Shown here: positions 22,063 to 32,736 of the stretch, piece after piece | Position numbering within the stretch: the stretch's first letter is position 1 | Layout: each line of letters begins with the position of its first letter | Notes under the pieces: model-generated | What the model was told of the DNA's origin: nothing | The model's input: only the letters and a program-made list of their open reading frames with translations | Databases searched by the model: none | Program-made: the position numbers and the translations under genes | Assembly (NCBI GenBank): GCA_029718625.1 | Contig: CM056391.1 | Location: 20,187,218-20,251,217, forward strand | Origin: Synaphobranchus kaupii | Taxonomy: Eukaryota; Chordata; Actinopteri; Anguilliformes; Synaphobranchidae | Reading direction: 5' to 3' | DNA length: 64,000 nt

Positions 22063-23489
22063 TATTTAAAATATAATAATCCACTAGGCTATCTTACCCA
22101 GTAATGTACTGATTAGCCGATCATGGCTTTAGCTTTATATGAAAGCATCTCAAATCTCGCCTAGGGCTTTGAAAAAAAGTCTTCTCCAAAATGGTCATAA
22201 ATTAGACATTTTATTTTAGAAAATGCCCTGTGTGAGGTTGTGTAGAAATGCAGGAAATAAGTTTTAAAAGGCTCAATTTTCTGGGGGGAGGACCCCCAGA
22301 CCCCCCGCAACTTCGTTCCCCCTTGTGCCCCCACCAACATCTCTTCATGACCCCCCCCCCAATGTCAAACAGTGTATTCTCCTGTTGGTATTGACTCTAT
22401 TGTTTTGAGTTTTTTGGGGGATTGGATCCCACCCCACAGCAACATGTGACCAGCATGAGGAGGAGGTGCCAGGCTGTTGTGGCTGCTAATGGTTCTTCCA
22501 CCCGCTACTGAGGCTCCTGACTGTTTTTTTCAATGAATAAAGTGTAAAATTACCAATATCTCTTGTTTGTTACTTGTTACTGATAGACAGTTCAATCATT
22601 CAATCCCTCAAACAACTCAAAACAATAGAGTCAATACCAACAGGAGAATACACCGTTTGACATTGGCAGGGAATTTGGCACATTTCACTTGGGACCCCAC
22701 CCACATAATCAGCTCTGCTGCTCATCCCACAAATGCATGATCCTTACAAATGGGACATCATTGTAAAGGGAAATTAACAGCTTTCCAATGATATAAGATA
22801 CAATGCTAATAACCAATTAAATATTCAAAAAGACACCAAGGAGGTCAGCTTTAATGACTCTTGCATTTAGTTCCACATATAAGGTGCTGAACATTAAAGG
22901 CATTTCTACTGAACTCCTAAAACGTGGTATGTCCAATGAGATCTAACCCTGAGATCTAGTAGACTAATTTAAGGTTTTAATTGAAAGAAGCTTGGTTAAA
23001 TAGAAAGGGAGTTTTGTAAGTAAAGTTTTATAAACAATAAAATACCATGCCGTTTCCTCCGCAGGTCTATAGAGAACCAACCCACTGAGCGGTAGGTACA
23101 GGTCACAATGATGAGTTCTGAACCCATCACCCGTGACAAACCATAGCGCGTTATTATATGGCATCCAGAGATTTAAAAACAGACATGGGGGCATACATAG
23201 TATATAGTATGTTACCATAACCTAACACTGGTAATATTGCAGCCTGCACATTCTTTTTCCAACTATCCATAGACAGGCAAGACGTATTCCTAAAAAGGAA
23301 GCAAAGTTTAAGTTTAAGGATTTTTTTGTCAAAGGTGTTATAAATGATCTGAATAAAAAAAGATCACAATCCAACCAAATACCTAGATACTTGTAGCCTA
23401 TTGTTTGACGCGCTCAACCTCAATATTATTCAATGTAAGCATATGGCTTTCTGTTGTTTTCAAGTGTCTTTGTCATTATCTAGGTAGCT
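22063..23489. other. Intergenic, low-information stretch
   Basis: No gene recognised. Holds C/G-rich runs at 22280-22355 (GGGGGGAGGACCCCC and a C9 run) and an inverted repeat with arms of about 55 bases at 22362-22415 and 22611-22666 (AATGTCAAACAGTGTATTCT and its mirror). Confidence 0.5.
22362..22666. repeat. Inverted repeat, about 55-bp arms
   Basis: The left arm begins AATGTCAAACAGTGTATTCT and the right arm ends GAATACACCGTTTGACATT; the arms share TATTGACTCTATTGTTTTGA. Spacer of about 195 bases. May be a solo MITE. Confidence 0.6.
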
Positions 23490-23569
23490 AAACTTACGAG
23501 AAGAGTCTGGCTGCAGACAATCCACCGTCAAGCCCCACGTCCACCGCCAGGTCCCTCGGGGGCCTGAGC

Positions 23570-23756
23570 ATGGACCTGGAAGTTGCGTCATGTGCCCTGG
23601 CGTCACTTCCGACTACGTGCATGGACCTTTTCGTTACTTCCCCATTCTGTTTGCAGAACACACTAAACGAGCCGGACGTGTCTTCTTTTGTCCAAGCAAG
23701 TTTGTTCTTTTTTCTAATAAGTGGATTTCAACGAGCCGACATCTGCCAACAAGGTA
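23570..23756 (+). CDS. Exon-like open frame in element arm
   Basis: An open frame from an ATG at 23570 (MDLEVASCALASLP...) reaches a plausible donor, CAACAAG|GTAAATG near 23756. The mirrored right arm (26790-27010) carries a diverged complement. Function unknown; it may be untranslated leader. Its main support is position before the C2H2-like segment downstream. Confidence 0.25.
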
Positions 23757-24229
23757 AATGATGCCAATGTACTGTTGGAACCAATGACGTTAACGTTAAG
23801 CAGCACACAACAACTTAAATACTAGGAGTTGGCTAGCTAGCTCACGTTAGCAAATTAGCACTAATGTTACTAACTTGTATGTTGTTTTTTCCATTGCTAT
23901 GTTTATTTGTAGCGCAGCAAACGTTTGCAATCATGATAAGTCATGAATCATAATGTTGTGTAACGTAACTACCTAACGTAAGCTAACGTTAAGTAGTAGC
24001 TAGCTTTCTAGCCATTAGTGTTTGTCTAATGGCAGTAAGTAACGACATACTCTATATATTGTTTGTTTTTACAAACATTAGCACTAAAATTAATATCAGT
24101 TTTATGTGTGTTGCTAATGTAACGTTAACGTTATGTATGTAACGTTAGCCGCCTACTGTAGTTAGATGCCAGCTCTCTGTTCTCAAGTCGGTCTTTTAAC
24201 GTTTGCTTACTCGCTACAATTGTTTTTTT

Positions 24230-24251
24230 GGGGGGGGGGGGGGGGGGGGGG
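24230..24251. repeat. Poly-G tract (22 bases)
   Basis: An uninterrupted G run on the plus strand after a T7 run, in the left arm of the 23499-27036 element. The mirrored arm lacks it (an A/C-poor AATAATAACATG stretch near 26465 instead), so it arose after the inverted duplication or was lost. Confidence 0.9.
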
Positions 24252-24379
24252 TAATGTTATTATTGGCAATCATATTTGTGACGAACATATTACGTTATTG
24301 TACTGTATTAAATAGAGCCATTTTAAATGTTATTGTACTTATTCTGTTATGTTTTTTTCTTTTTTCTTTTTTTTTTTTA

Positions 24380-24562
24380 CAGATGCATCATTCCATTCTC
24401 CAGGGCAATTCAAATTTAGAACTTGACAGATGCACAACCTGCTGCAATTTATATCATTGTCCACTTTGCCTGACCTTCAAACCCACAAAACTTAATCGAT
24501 TAAAGCCTCATGTATATTTCCATCTAAAACATGCACTGACTTTCAAATGTATGTTTGTTTAA
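24380..24562 (+). CDS. C2H2-like zinc-finger exon in element arm
   Basis: After a T-rich tract and ACAG acceptor (about 24365-24381) the frame reads MHHSILQGNSNLELDRC, then CTTCCNLYHCPLCLTF and KPHVYFHLKHA, giving Cys-x2-Cys and spaced His residues of a degenerate C2H2/BED type. The pattern resembles short zinc-finger proteins tied to fish DNA transposons. It ends at TAA (24560-24562). A diverged mirror copy of its start lies at 26290-26360. Function unknown. Confidence 0.35.
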   Translation, partial: QMHHSILQGNSNLELDRCTTCCNLYHCPLCLTFKPTKLNRLKPHVYFHLKHALTFKCMFV

Positions 24563-24627
24563 ACAATTGTTAGATTTTAGTAATTTCAAAGTGTGTTTAG
24601 CAACATGTTTCAGTTTGAAGTAGAATC

Positions 24628-25080
24628 TGTATGCCCCAACATATTGGAGACTTAGGTGCTGAACGGCCTGGGAAATGAGCTATGTTCATTTCCTCCCCCT
24701 CCCGCATTGTTAAGTACTCATTGTCACCTGCATGAATGCCCTAGCTTGGTAGAATAACGTGTGAAATAAAGTTATTGATCTAAGCCCTGAGACAGGAAAC
24801 TAGGAAGAAGAACCAGTGATAGGAGTGAAGTAACATAGCCACAAGACTTCCCTGTCTAGCCTACCTTTTGTTATCACCTACATGACATTTCCTGTTTTCT
24901 GTGTATAAATGCTGGGCCGGTTTGGAGTGTAAGTAATGTTAGACTAGAAGCTGACATAAACATGCTAATAAAGAAGTTATAGCTACTGTCTTTCATCACA
25001 GAACCGATTCAAGACCCTCTTATTTCTTGAACGTAATTGCAAGTACCGGCAACGAACAGAAGTGTCATTGAGAAATACAA
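24628..25080 (+). mobile_element. Possible solo LTR-like block
   Basis: A block starting near TGTATGCCCCAACATATTGG with a TATA-like TGTATAAATGCTGGG (about 24900) and a polyadenylation-like CTAATAAAG about 65 bases later, the spacing of a U3-R-U5 region. Clear TG...CA borders and a target duplication could not be fixed, and no gag, pol or env sequence adjoins. Could instead be unique filler of the surrounding element. Confidence 0.3.
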
Positions 25081-25205
25081 AGCAATTCTTCACCATTTAA
25101 ACAATTAGATGGTGTAAGATATTCGTACTGTCAACAAGATGCATTATGGTTCATTTGTAAGTTAGTGGACACTTTCATGCAAGACAGTCCAAAAGTGTTT
25201 TCCAG

Positions 25206-25337
25206 CTGCCCCGTGTCCTGGGAATGGAGGAGAGCGAGGTGGCCAAGGCCCTCATTGCATACACCCGGCTCGCTGACGTGGTTGGGGAAGCAGAGCACAA
25301 CGAGATTGTGGGGACCATTTGTTTTTATTTTCAGTAA
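25206..25337 (+). pseudogene. Coding-like segment of unknown origin
   Basis: After a TTTTCCAG acceptor the frame reads LPRVLGMEESEVAKALIAYT then RLADVVGEAEHNEIVGT with strongly protein-like composition, and stops at TAA (25335-25337). There is no start of its own and no donor. The high GC contrasts with the AT-rich neighbours. I do not recognise the family; it may be a captured host exon inside the 23499-27036 element. Confidence 0.35.
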
Positions 25338-26140
25338 CCAGCAGGATATGGAGCGATTCTTAATTGAAATTGTGGACCACAGGCGTTACATAATTTTCTG
25401 TCTTCTTCCCTTACAGCCTGTAAGGACTACTAGTAAGGGACTACTCGTGTTATATAGTGTACGTAAATATATGTATAGTTTTAGATTGCATGGGTGTTCA
25501 GTGTGTCGTGTAAGTTCTTATTGGTTGTTATTTTCTTATTAGACTTGATATTCCAAAAACAATTAAAGAATTTTTACAAATTATTAATTTGTGTGGTTGC
25601 TAAAGTCTACGGCTGCCTAATCTGTTCTTCTGTCATTCCATCATTTTGGGTTATTTGTACTTTTAAAGTTCCCTGATAGACTATCATATAAAGTGATGAA
25701 GAAAATGTTAGCCATATTCCCTATTCCTATATCACACATACACCTCAGCACAAATAAACCTTGCATAAGGTCATGGAATCTGTCCATGGTTCTGCAATGC
25801 TTAAAACATGCCTTCTGTCAGAAATTGTACAGTGCTGCACAATCATTTGTATTTAGTGTTGCACAGTGTTTAATGGTATGGACAAAGAGTTCAACATTGG
25901 GAACAGTCTGCTGGCTTGTATTGAGATGCCTATTATACCTCAAAATAACATTTTCAAAAATCTAGCAAGGTTCATAATATGCATATACACCCTTAGATCA
26001 CTACTGAGTTTGTAAATTAAGTTTGGAACTGTGACGACTCCATAGTTGGATACATCAATAATGTCGATGAAGCTGTAGTGCAGACTTGCAGTGACTGCTA
26101 GTAGGTGTGGTTGAATCGTGTTGAAAGCACTGAGGATGTA

Positions 26141-26195
26141 GTAGTACTTTATTGATCCCACAATGGGAAATTTCTTCTTCAATCGTTACACTCCA
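26141..26195. repeat. Fish LINE-tail-like sequence
   Basis: Contains TACTTTATTGATCCC and AATGGGAAATTTC, a motif common at ends of teleost retroposons. Short and unplaced, in the centre of the 23499-27036 element. Confidence 0.35.
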
Positions 26196-27045
26196 GTAAT
26201 ACACAGTAAATATAACGCGTGTACATTATTATAGGGAAGCCAGACCAGAGAAGGGATCAGCTATTCTTTTGTTAAAGTGGACAGTGATAGAATTTGCAGC
26301 AGGTTGTGCATCTGTCAAGTTCTAAATGTGAATTTCCCTGGAGAATGGAATGATGCATCTGTAAAAAAAAAAACATAACAGAATAAGTACAATAACATTT
26401 AAAATGGCTCTATTTAATACAGTACAATAACTTAATATGTTCGTACAAATAATGATTGCCAATAATAACATGTTGGCTATCTGTACAATATATAAAGTAT
26501 GTCGTTACTTAACTGCCATTAGACAAACACTAATGGCTAGAAAGCTAGTCCACTACTTAACATTAGCTTACGTTACACGAACATTATGATTCATGACTTA
26601 TCACGATTGCAAACGTTTGCTGCGCTACAAATAAACATAGCAATGGAAAAAAACACATACAAGTGAGTAACAATAGTGCTAATTTGCTAACGTGAGCTAG
26701 CTAGCCAACCCCTAGTATTAAGTTGTTGGTCTGCTGCTTAACGTTAACGTTATTGGTTTCAACATAACATTGGCATCATTTACCTTGGTGGGAGTTGTCG
26801 GCTCGTTGAAATCCACTTATTACGAACAGAACACATTTGCATCGACAAAAGGTGATGTGTCAGGCTCATTTGTTGTGTTCGCAACAGAATGGGGGAAGTA
26901 ACGAAAAGGTCCATGCACGTGGTCGGAAGTGACGCCAGGGCACATGGACGCAACTTCCAGGTCCATGCTCAGGCCCCTCGGGGCCTGGCGGTGGACGTGG
27001 GGCTTGACGGTGGATGTCTGCAGCCAGACTCTATTGAAACTTACG

Positions 27046-28380
27046 CCATTTAAATCTCGACTGTTACCCAACAATGTTGTTGATGGTTGGGTAACAGTCG
27101 AAAATAATAAATACATTTGAAGTAGCGATCTGCCGAGTTCATTAAAGGCTACAGAATATTAATTCAGACATATAGACTATCGGCATTAAGTTATCCCACA
27201 CGTTATCTAGGACTTTGTTCAGAATTCAGGCATGTCGTTGTTTGTACCTACCTTTGTGCAGAAAACTTGTCGATGTACCATTTGACGAACAGGATGTTTT
27301 GAATTGCTGTTCATTTTATTTATTCGTCACTGGACCGGTCGCATATTTGCCGGGACCACAGTCAAAAAATAATCTGCTTTGAATTCGGCTTCCTATTCGT
27401 TAGTTGTTGCTCCTCATTGACATTGATTGAGTTTAAAACATGGGCGATGTCTTCCTCTGAAGAGTGTAGCTATCTGGCCTAACTTCCCTGAACTAAAAAG
27501 TTGTGAGTAAAATTTCAATACCAATGAAGTCCCCCCTCCCGCTGGTGAAACGATATTGACTGGGCGATAACGACTACGAGAAAGATCATACATTTCAGCC
27601 AATTGACCTGTATCTTTAAACATATCCACAGTTGTTCATTCATGATTCATGCCTAAACGCTTCATGAATAAGCGTGGTGTTAGTAATTGATGCAGGTGTT
27701 TTTTGCCAGTCAATCCTATTTAGCAATCCTATCTGTTCCCTGCACAAAATTCTCTAATAAAAGCAAACGGTATGGAAGAGTCTATTTAAAGTCTCCATCT
27801 TATTTATTTGTAGCCCTATTTAATGAATACCTTTTATGGGTAATTTCCAAATATATAAAAATAATTAAAAAAAAATTTTTTTTAAATATTGTTGCACTTA
27901 AAAAAACCCACAATCAGTGGTTATGGTAACCGTAAAATGTAATGAACAGCAACACGGAAATTCTAATAAAGTATGTGATTTATGGGCTTCTAAAACGCAC
28001 TTAACCGTCTTCGACTCGTTGGGAGTAATCGTTAACCTACGAGTGTTTCTAAGAGCGTCGTAAGTTAAAATGCTTTTGGGAAAGAAGCTTCGTAAAAAGG
28101 GTTTTATGATCGTCTGAGCCTTACCATGCTTTTGGAAATGCACCCCCGGTCGTTTCATGCATCTTGACCATCCGGATTATATCCACCTATAAATGCATTA
28201 TCATTTGAATAAACCTAATCATAAAGCATGCAAATCTGTTTAAATGAAATGGCAAATGCAAATGACATTATTTAAATTCAAATGTAGGAATACATTGCCA
28301 TTTTACATGTTACATTTTCACTTGAATTTTCCATGTAACATGCTTCCTTAGGTTTGCATGACATGTACATTCTTTGTGGT
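27046..28380. other. Intergenic, no recognised gene
   Basis: No frame with family resemblance. A hairpin lies at 27057-27101 and AT-rich filler around 27830-27900. Confidence 0.5.
27057..27101. repeat. Perfect 16-bp hairpin
   Basis: TCGACTGTTACCCAAC, a 13-base loop, then GTTGGGTAACAGTCGA. The stem is perfect. It lies just outside the right end of the 23499-27036 element. Confidence 0.8.
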
Positions 28381-29002
28381 TGATGAGAGCAGCCAGAGCC
28401 ACTTGTTAAGCAGGAGGAACATAAAGGCTCGTCTCACATTTGCCAAAAAACACCTTGATGACCCCCCAAGCCTCTTGGTATAATGTTCTTTGGATTGATG
28501 AGTCGAAAGTAGAACATTTTGGAAGACATGGGTCCCGTTATATCTGCCATAAAGCTAACACAGCATTCCACAATAAGAACATCATACCAATAGTGAAACG
28601 TGGTGGTGGTAGTGTGATGGTCTGGGGCTGCTTTGCTGCTTCAGGGCCTGGGCAACTTGTCATAATTGATGGAACCATGAATTCTGCTCTCTACCAGAAA
28701 ATCCTGAGGGGACTGCTTGAGTGGCCTAGTCAAACCCCTGACTTGAACCCCATTGAGATGCTGTGGCAGGACCTTAAAGGGACCGTTCATACTCGAAAAC
28801 CCTCCAATGTGGCTGAATTAAAGCAATTCTGCAAAGAAGAGTGGGCAAAATTTCTCCACAGCGATGTGAAAGACTGATTCTCCTTGTCTTATATTACATT
28901 TTGTATGAAGGTCTGAAACCATTTAGTGTGACAAATATGCAAAAATAGAGGAAATCGGGGGGGGGGGGGGGGGGGGGGGGGATAAGTTTTCACGGCACTG
29001 TA
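28380..29002 (+). pseudogene. Internally deleted Tc1-type transposase with right TIR
   Basis: An open frame at 28440-28877 keeps YNVLWIDESKVEHFGRHG (first catalytic Asp), VKRGGGSVMVWGCFAASGPG, then jumps from NSALYQKIL directly to LLEWPSQTPDLNPIEMLWQD (catalytic Glu), so the segment with the second Asp is gone. Upstream, 28385-28440 still encodes more transposase in another frame. The right terminus is GATAAGTTTTCACGGCACTG followed by TA, preceded by a G25 tract (28957-28981). The left end was not found. Non-functional. Confidence 0.85.
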
Positions 29003-29279
29003 GGCCTGGGAAGTATGTTGAATTAATTTCCCAGATTTTGAAAAGTTTGACATTTGCACAAAAATGTGGGAAAAGTCTGGAAAAATATTTTTGTTCAGTC
29101 CTGATACACATATGCGACTACATATTTTATTTAGGCCTAGTTTTAGACCCACTCTCATTCCCCCATTTTGTGATGTTCTTTTTTCTGAAGGATAATTCTG
29201 AGCTACTGAGTGATTTGGGCTAGTTTACCATCCTATTGTCCAGCTACTTTCAGCATGCCCCATATTGAACGCTGACCTA

Positions 29280-29320
29280 CAATGTCCTCCATAATGTTTG
29301 GGACAAAGACATTGTTGGGG
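29280..29320. repeat. Tc1-like left end (TCCTCCATAATGTTTGG type)
   Basis: TA followed by CAATGTCCTCCATAATGTTT and GGGACAAAGACA. Its inverted counterpart lies at about 33915-34080 (TTGTCCAAAACATTATGGAG). They may be the two ends of one element since filled by later insertions. Confidence 0.4.
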
Positions 29321-29643
29321 AAATGAGGATTAAGTAAAATGTATTTTCTGAATCCAGCAGTTCCAACAGTCAATGCTGTTGTTAAAATGTTCAGCACTCT
29401 GAATACTGAACAAAAGTGGTATTGCTTGCTAAAATCCCTCACTTAAATGTTTTTATTTTATTATTATTGAAAATGCCAATCATCAATTAAAACACAATCA
29501 ATTAAAATTTGTTGGTAGGTTAGTTGAAAAGTAACCCGGTGGAATCAACCAAGAAGTCAAAACAAATTCTGTATCAGGCTATTAACGAGACCAAACATGA
29601 ATATGTTAGGAAGTAATGCACCTCAGCTAATGTAATACCTCTG

Positions 29644-31117
29644 GGTCATTCCGTGTCAAATCAACCAGTTTTCTGAAAAATTCCTGCATGACCCTCTCAG
29701 ATTTTGATGAAACTCCATCATAATAATCCATTGTGTGAAAAATGAACACACACAAAAAATTAGCCTCATACGACATGTCGTTTCTGAGATATGGCCTCCT
29801 GAAATTGGCTCAAAACCTCTGTCTTTCGTGCTCGTGAGTCGTGAAAACGTGCAAATGTGATTTTGTCCGACTTTGGAAGCTTATAACTTGGGATTGGTAA
29901 CAGCTATAGAGCTGAAACTTGGTATCCTACTTGTACCCCCCTTCCCTTTTCAAGTTATATGCACCCAAAGTAGCCACTTTGTTCAGTCGCACATTTTTGG
30001 TGATATTCACCCTGTGCCCTGAGGTCACCCTGTGCCCATACAAGTGAATATATACATCCCATATCACAGATGTATTATCTATAGGTGTATGTCTATGGTC
30101 ACAAGTAAGTACAGGCTAATCAATTCATTTGTAAAGGAATGACATCCATACAAAGTTGGGTCCGGGTGAAAAAAAGTCAAAAACACAACCATCCGTCTTG
30201 TCAATGGATCACCATGTGGACAGTTAAAACTTTTTATGAAATTTACACCAGTTAAACAGATATATTAGATCTACTCATCAATTGGTTGAGTACCAAATTT
30301 CAACTTTGGTACGCAACTGCTTCATGGTTAGATAGCATTTTGAAAAGTACACATATTTTAACATATCGGGAATTCACATAAGTCTTAAGAGTTACGTTCC
30401 TACTTAAAAGTGTCAAATTATGTATCAGACATCAAACAGAATAGTACATGTACTTTAAACCATACACTATAAATGTTAAATTACCACATATTCTGCCATA
30501 TAGATGTGTACAGTTTGTCATTTACTTGATAAATGCTGGCAGTTTGCCTTGGATGTTATTGAAGTCGTTAACAGTTAGTCTGTAGTGACGGCCTCCACGT
30601 CCCTGCAGCTCTGGAGCACTGATGACACAAACTACATCCTGGAATGGTACCCAACACTCATTATGGACATCTTGGGGCCAGGAGAGTGCATTTGAGTTCT
30701 TTGCTCTTCTCATGAACTTTACAAAGACATCATGTTGCTCCTCTGATCGCTCCACGGTAGTGCCAATGTACCCTTGTATGAACATTGTCATGTTCCAGTT
30801 CTGTTCATGTTCCAACTCTGACTGACCCGACCGAGTACCAACCAGGGAGGTACATTGCATGCATCTATGAGAATGAATGGTACATTGGCACTATCGTGGA
30901 GTGATTAGGATACCAAGTTTCAGCTCGCTCATTTTCACGACTCACGAGCGTGAAAGATGGAGGTTTTGAGCAAATTTCAGGATGCCATATCTCGGAAACG
31001 ACATGTCATATGAGGCAAATTTTTTGTGTGTGTTCATTTTTCATTATTATGATGGAGTTTCATCAAAATTTGAGAGGGTCATGCAGGGACCACTGGTTGA
31101 TTTGACACGGAATGACC
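29644..31117. mobile_element. 1.5-kb DNA element with about 230-bp terminal inverted repeats
   Basis: The left end GGTCATTCCGTGTCAAATCA is mirrored at the right by TGATTTGACACGGAATGACC. The arms pair for roughly 230 bases, with shared blocks such as CGACATGTCGTTTCTGAGAT and TCGTGAGTCGTGAAAACG. The interior carries a minus-strand frame. The superfamily is not certain; no clear target duplication was fixed. Confidence 0.7.
30522..30860 (-). CDS. Transposon-associated C-terminal domain fragment
   Basis: A 112-codon frame inside the long-TIR element. It reads GYIGTTVERSEEQHDVFVKF, ALSWPQDVHNECWVPFQDVV and GRHYRLTVNDFNNI. The order WYIG-like / SFM / WP / CWVP / GR-Y resembles a small domain often found at the C-terminus of animal DNA-transposon proteins. 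No catalytic domain is present, so the element looks internally deleted. The start is arbitrary. Confidence 0.45.
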   Translation of the reverse strand: MQCTSLVGTRSGQSELEHEQNWNMTMFIQGYIGTTVERSEEQHDVFVKFMRRAKNSNALSWPQDVHNECWVPFQDVVCVISAPELQGRGGRHYRLTVNDFNNIQGKLPAFIK

Positions 31118-31552
31118 GCTCTACAAAAAGGGAAATTTCCTCCTGCTTTTAACAACAGGTGATAGTAGGCCATTGGTAAGCCCAGCCAGCAGTGTAATCT
31201 TCAAATTCAGGAAAAATATTACATCCATGTGACAGGGCCAGTCATACCATGCTGACCTCTGCTTGAAGCTGACTCCAAAAATGTAAATTCCAAACTGGCA
31301 GGCCTCTATAACCATTGTCTACATAGACATTAATACTTTCAATTGAATGTCAGAAATTGGTAGTCGAACTTAACATCAAAAAGGTGATGGGTTAGGAGTT
31401 TTGTCCTTAAGAGTAGTTAAGTATGTGTGTGTATTGATCAATGACTTATTGTAGCAGTTGAGGGCTGATCATCGGGGCCAGGGTTGTAAATTGTATGCTA
31501 GGAGGGCAAAGGCTGAGATTGGACAGGCCTCTGCCCTCCCTGACCAGACATT

Positions 31553-32116
31553 TACATGTACATTTACATTTTAGTCATTTGGCAGACGCTCTTATCCAGA
31601 GCGACGTATATTAGTGCATTTTCCAACTTGAAACAAGTGCGTTAAAACAACCCTAAAAGGTAAATACGATTTCAAACACCAGGCGCGGTCAGTATGATTT
31701 TTTTTTTTTGGGGGGGGGGGGGCACACAATATCAATCAATGGCATGTACAACAGTAAGCCAATAAGTAACCTTAAGTATTAAACTAGCAGCTTGAACCAC
31801 TTAAACAAGGATTCAGAAAAACACAATCAAGGGAGGTCACAAGGAGGTAGGGAGGGGTGGAGAGAGGTGCAGCTTGAAGAGGTGAGTCTTCAATCTGCGC
31901 TTGAAGGTGGTCAGACTTTCTGTTGTTCTGACCTCCACGGGGAGATCATTCCACCACCGTGGGGCCAGGACAGACAGACGTCGAGACCGGGTGCTAGTAG
32001 GAAGTGGGGGGGTACCAGTCGTCCTGAGGAAGCTGAACGCAGGGATCTGGTAGGTGCCTCGGGCATGACTAATGGCATGTGTTGTTGAACAAAAGCATAT
32101 GTTATTCTGAAACAAA
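31553..32116 (-). pseudogene. L2-type LINE 3' fragment
   Basis: The minus-strand frame 31837-32115 has SRRLSVLAPRWWNDLPVEVR and TTFKRRLKTHLFKLHL, the end of an L2-type reverse transcriptase ORF. The 3' tail complement at 31560-31610 is TTTGGCAGACGCTCTTATCC. A T12/G13 tract interrupts at 31698-31722. 5' truncated. Confidence 0.75.
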
Positions 32117-32255
32117 CAGATATGCCCTCACAGATAATACAGACATGTGCGTAGTCAAGGCCTCCAAAGGTATTTAAGCCTGATTAGACGACCAGTGTGT
32201 TGAAGGTTGCTGAACCACAAACTTGTGCTGGGTTTTAATAATTTATGTTTGTGTT

Positions 32256-32728
32256 TAGGGCTGCAACAGTTAATCGAACTAATCGATTTAATCGATTATA
32301 AAAAACCATCGATTACATTTTCCCCCACATCAATTAGTTGATCATAAAAAAAAACTTTTTGCCGCCATTTTCAACATTCTATCTGAAAATGGCCGAAGAG
32401 TCCCCGAGCCTCTGCCATCCCTGCCCCAAGAGATGGGAGAGGAGGAGGGGTAAAGTGGAGGGAGGGTAGAGAGAGGGGAAGAAATTGAGGGTGGGATGGG
32501 TGATTGGTTTGTTGTTTGTTAAAATGTATATTTAATTAAATAAATAATACATTATTATTTCTTTTTATTATTAATTCTTTGATGAAATTATATGACATTT
32601 TTGTTCAGAACTGTCATTGTTATATCAATAAATTGTTCTGTTTTCAAAAAAAGACTGTGCTTATCGATTATTCGAAAAAGTAATCGATAGAATAATCACT
32701 AAGAAAATAATCGATAGTTGCAGCTCTA
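32256..32728. mobile_element. hAT-type MITE with perfect 8-bp TSD
   Basis: TTTGTGTT stands on both sides (32248-32255, 32729-32736). The ends are TAGGGCTGCAACAGTTAATC and CGATAGTTGCAGCTCTA, inverted. The internal ATCGATTA-rich subterminal repeats and 8-bp duplication are hAT characters. 473 bp, no transposase. Confidence 0.9.
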
Positions 32729-32736
32729 TTTGTGTT

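Larger units (their letters stand above)
23499..27036. mobile_element. 3.5-kb inverted-repeat DNA element with 9-bp target duplication
   Basis: AAACTTACG occurs immediately outside both ends (23490-23498 and 27037-27045). The ends share AGAGTCTGGCTGCAGAC in inverted orientation, and long arms pair from about 23502 to 24470 on the left with about 27032 to 26265 on the right. A 9-bp duplication with long TIRs fits MULE/MuDR-like or foldback elements. The left arm contains two exon-like open segments (23570-23753 with donor GTAAAT, and 24380-24562 after a polypyrimidine tract). The centre holds an LTR-like block and one coding-like segment. No transposase was recognised. Confidence 0.65.
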
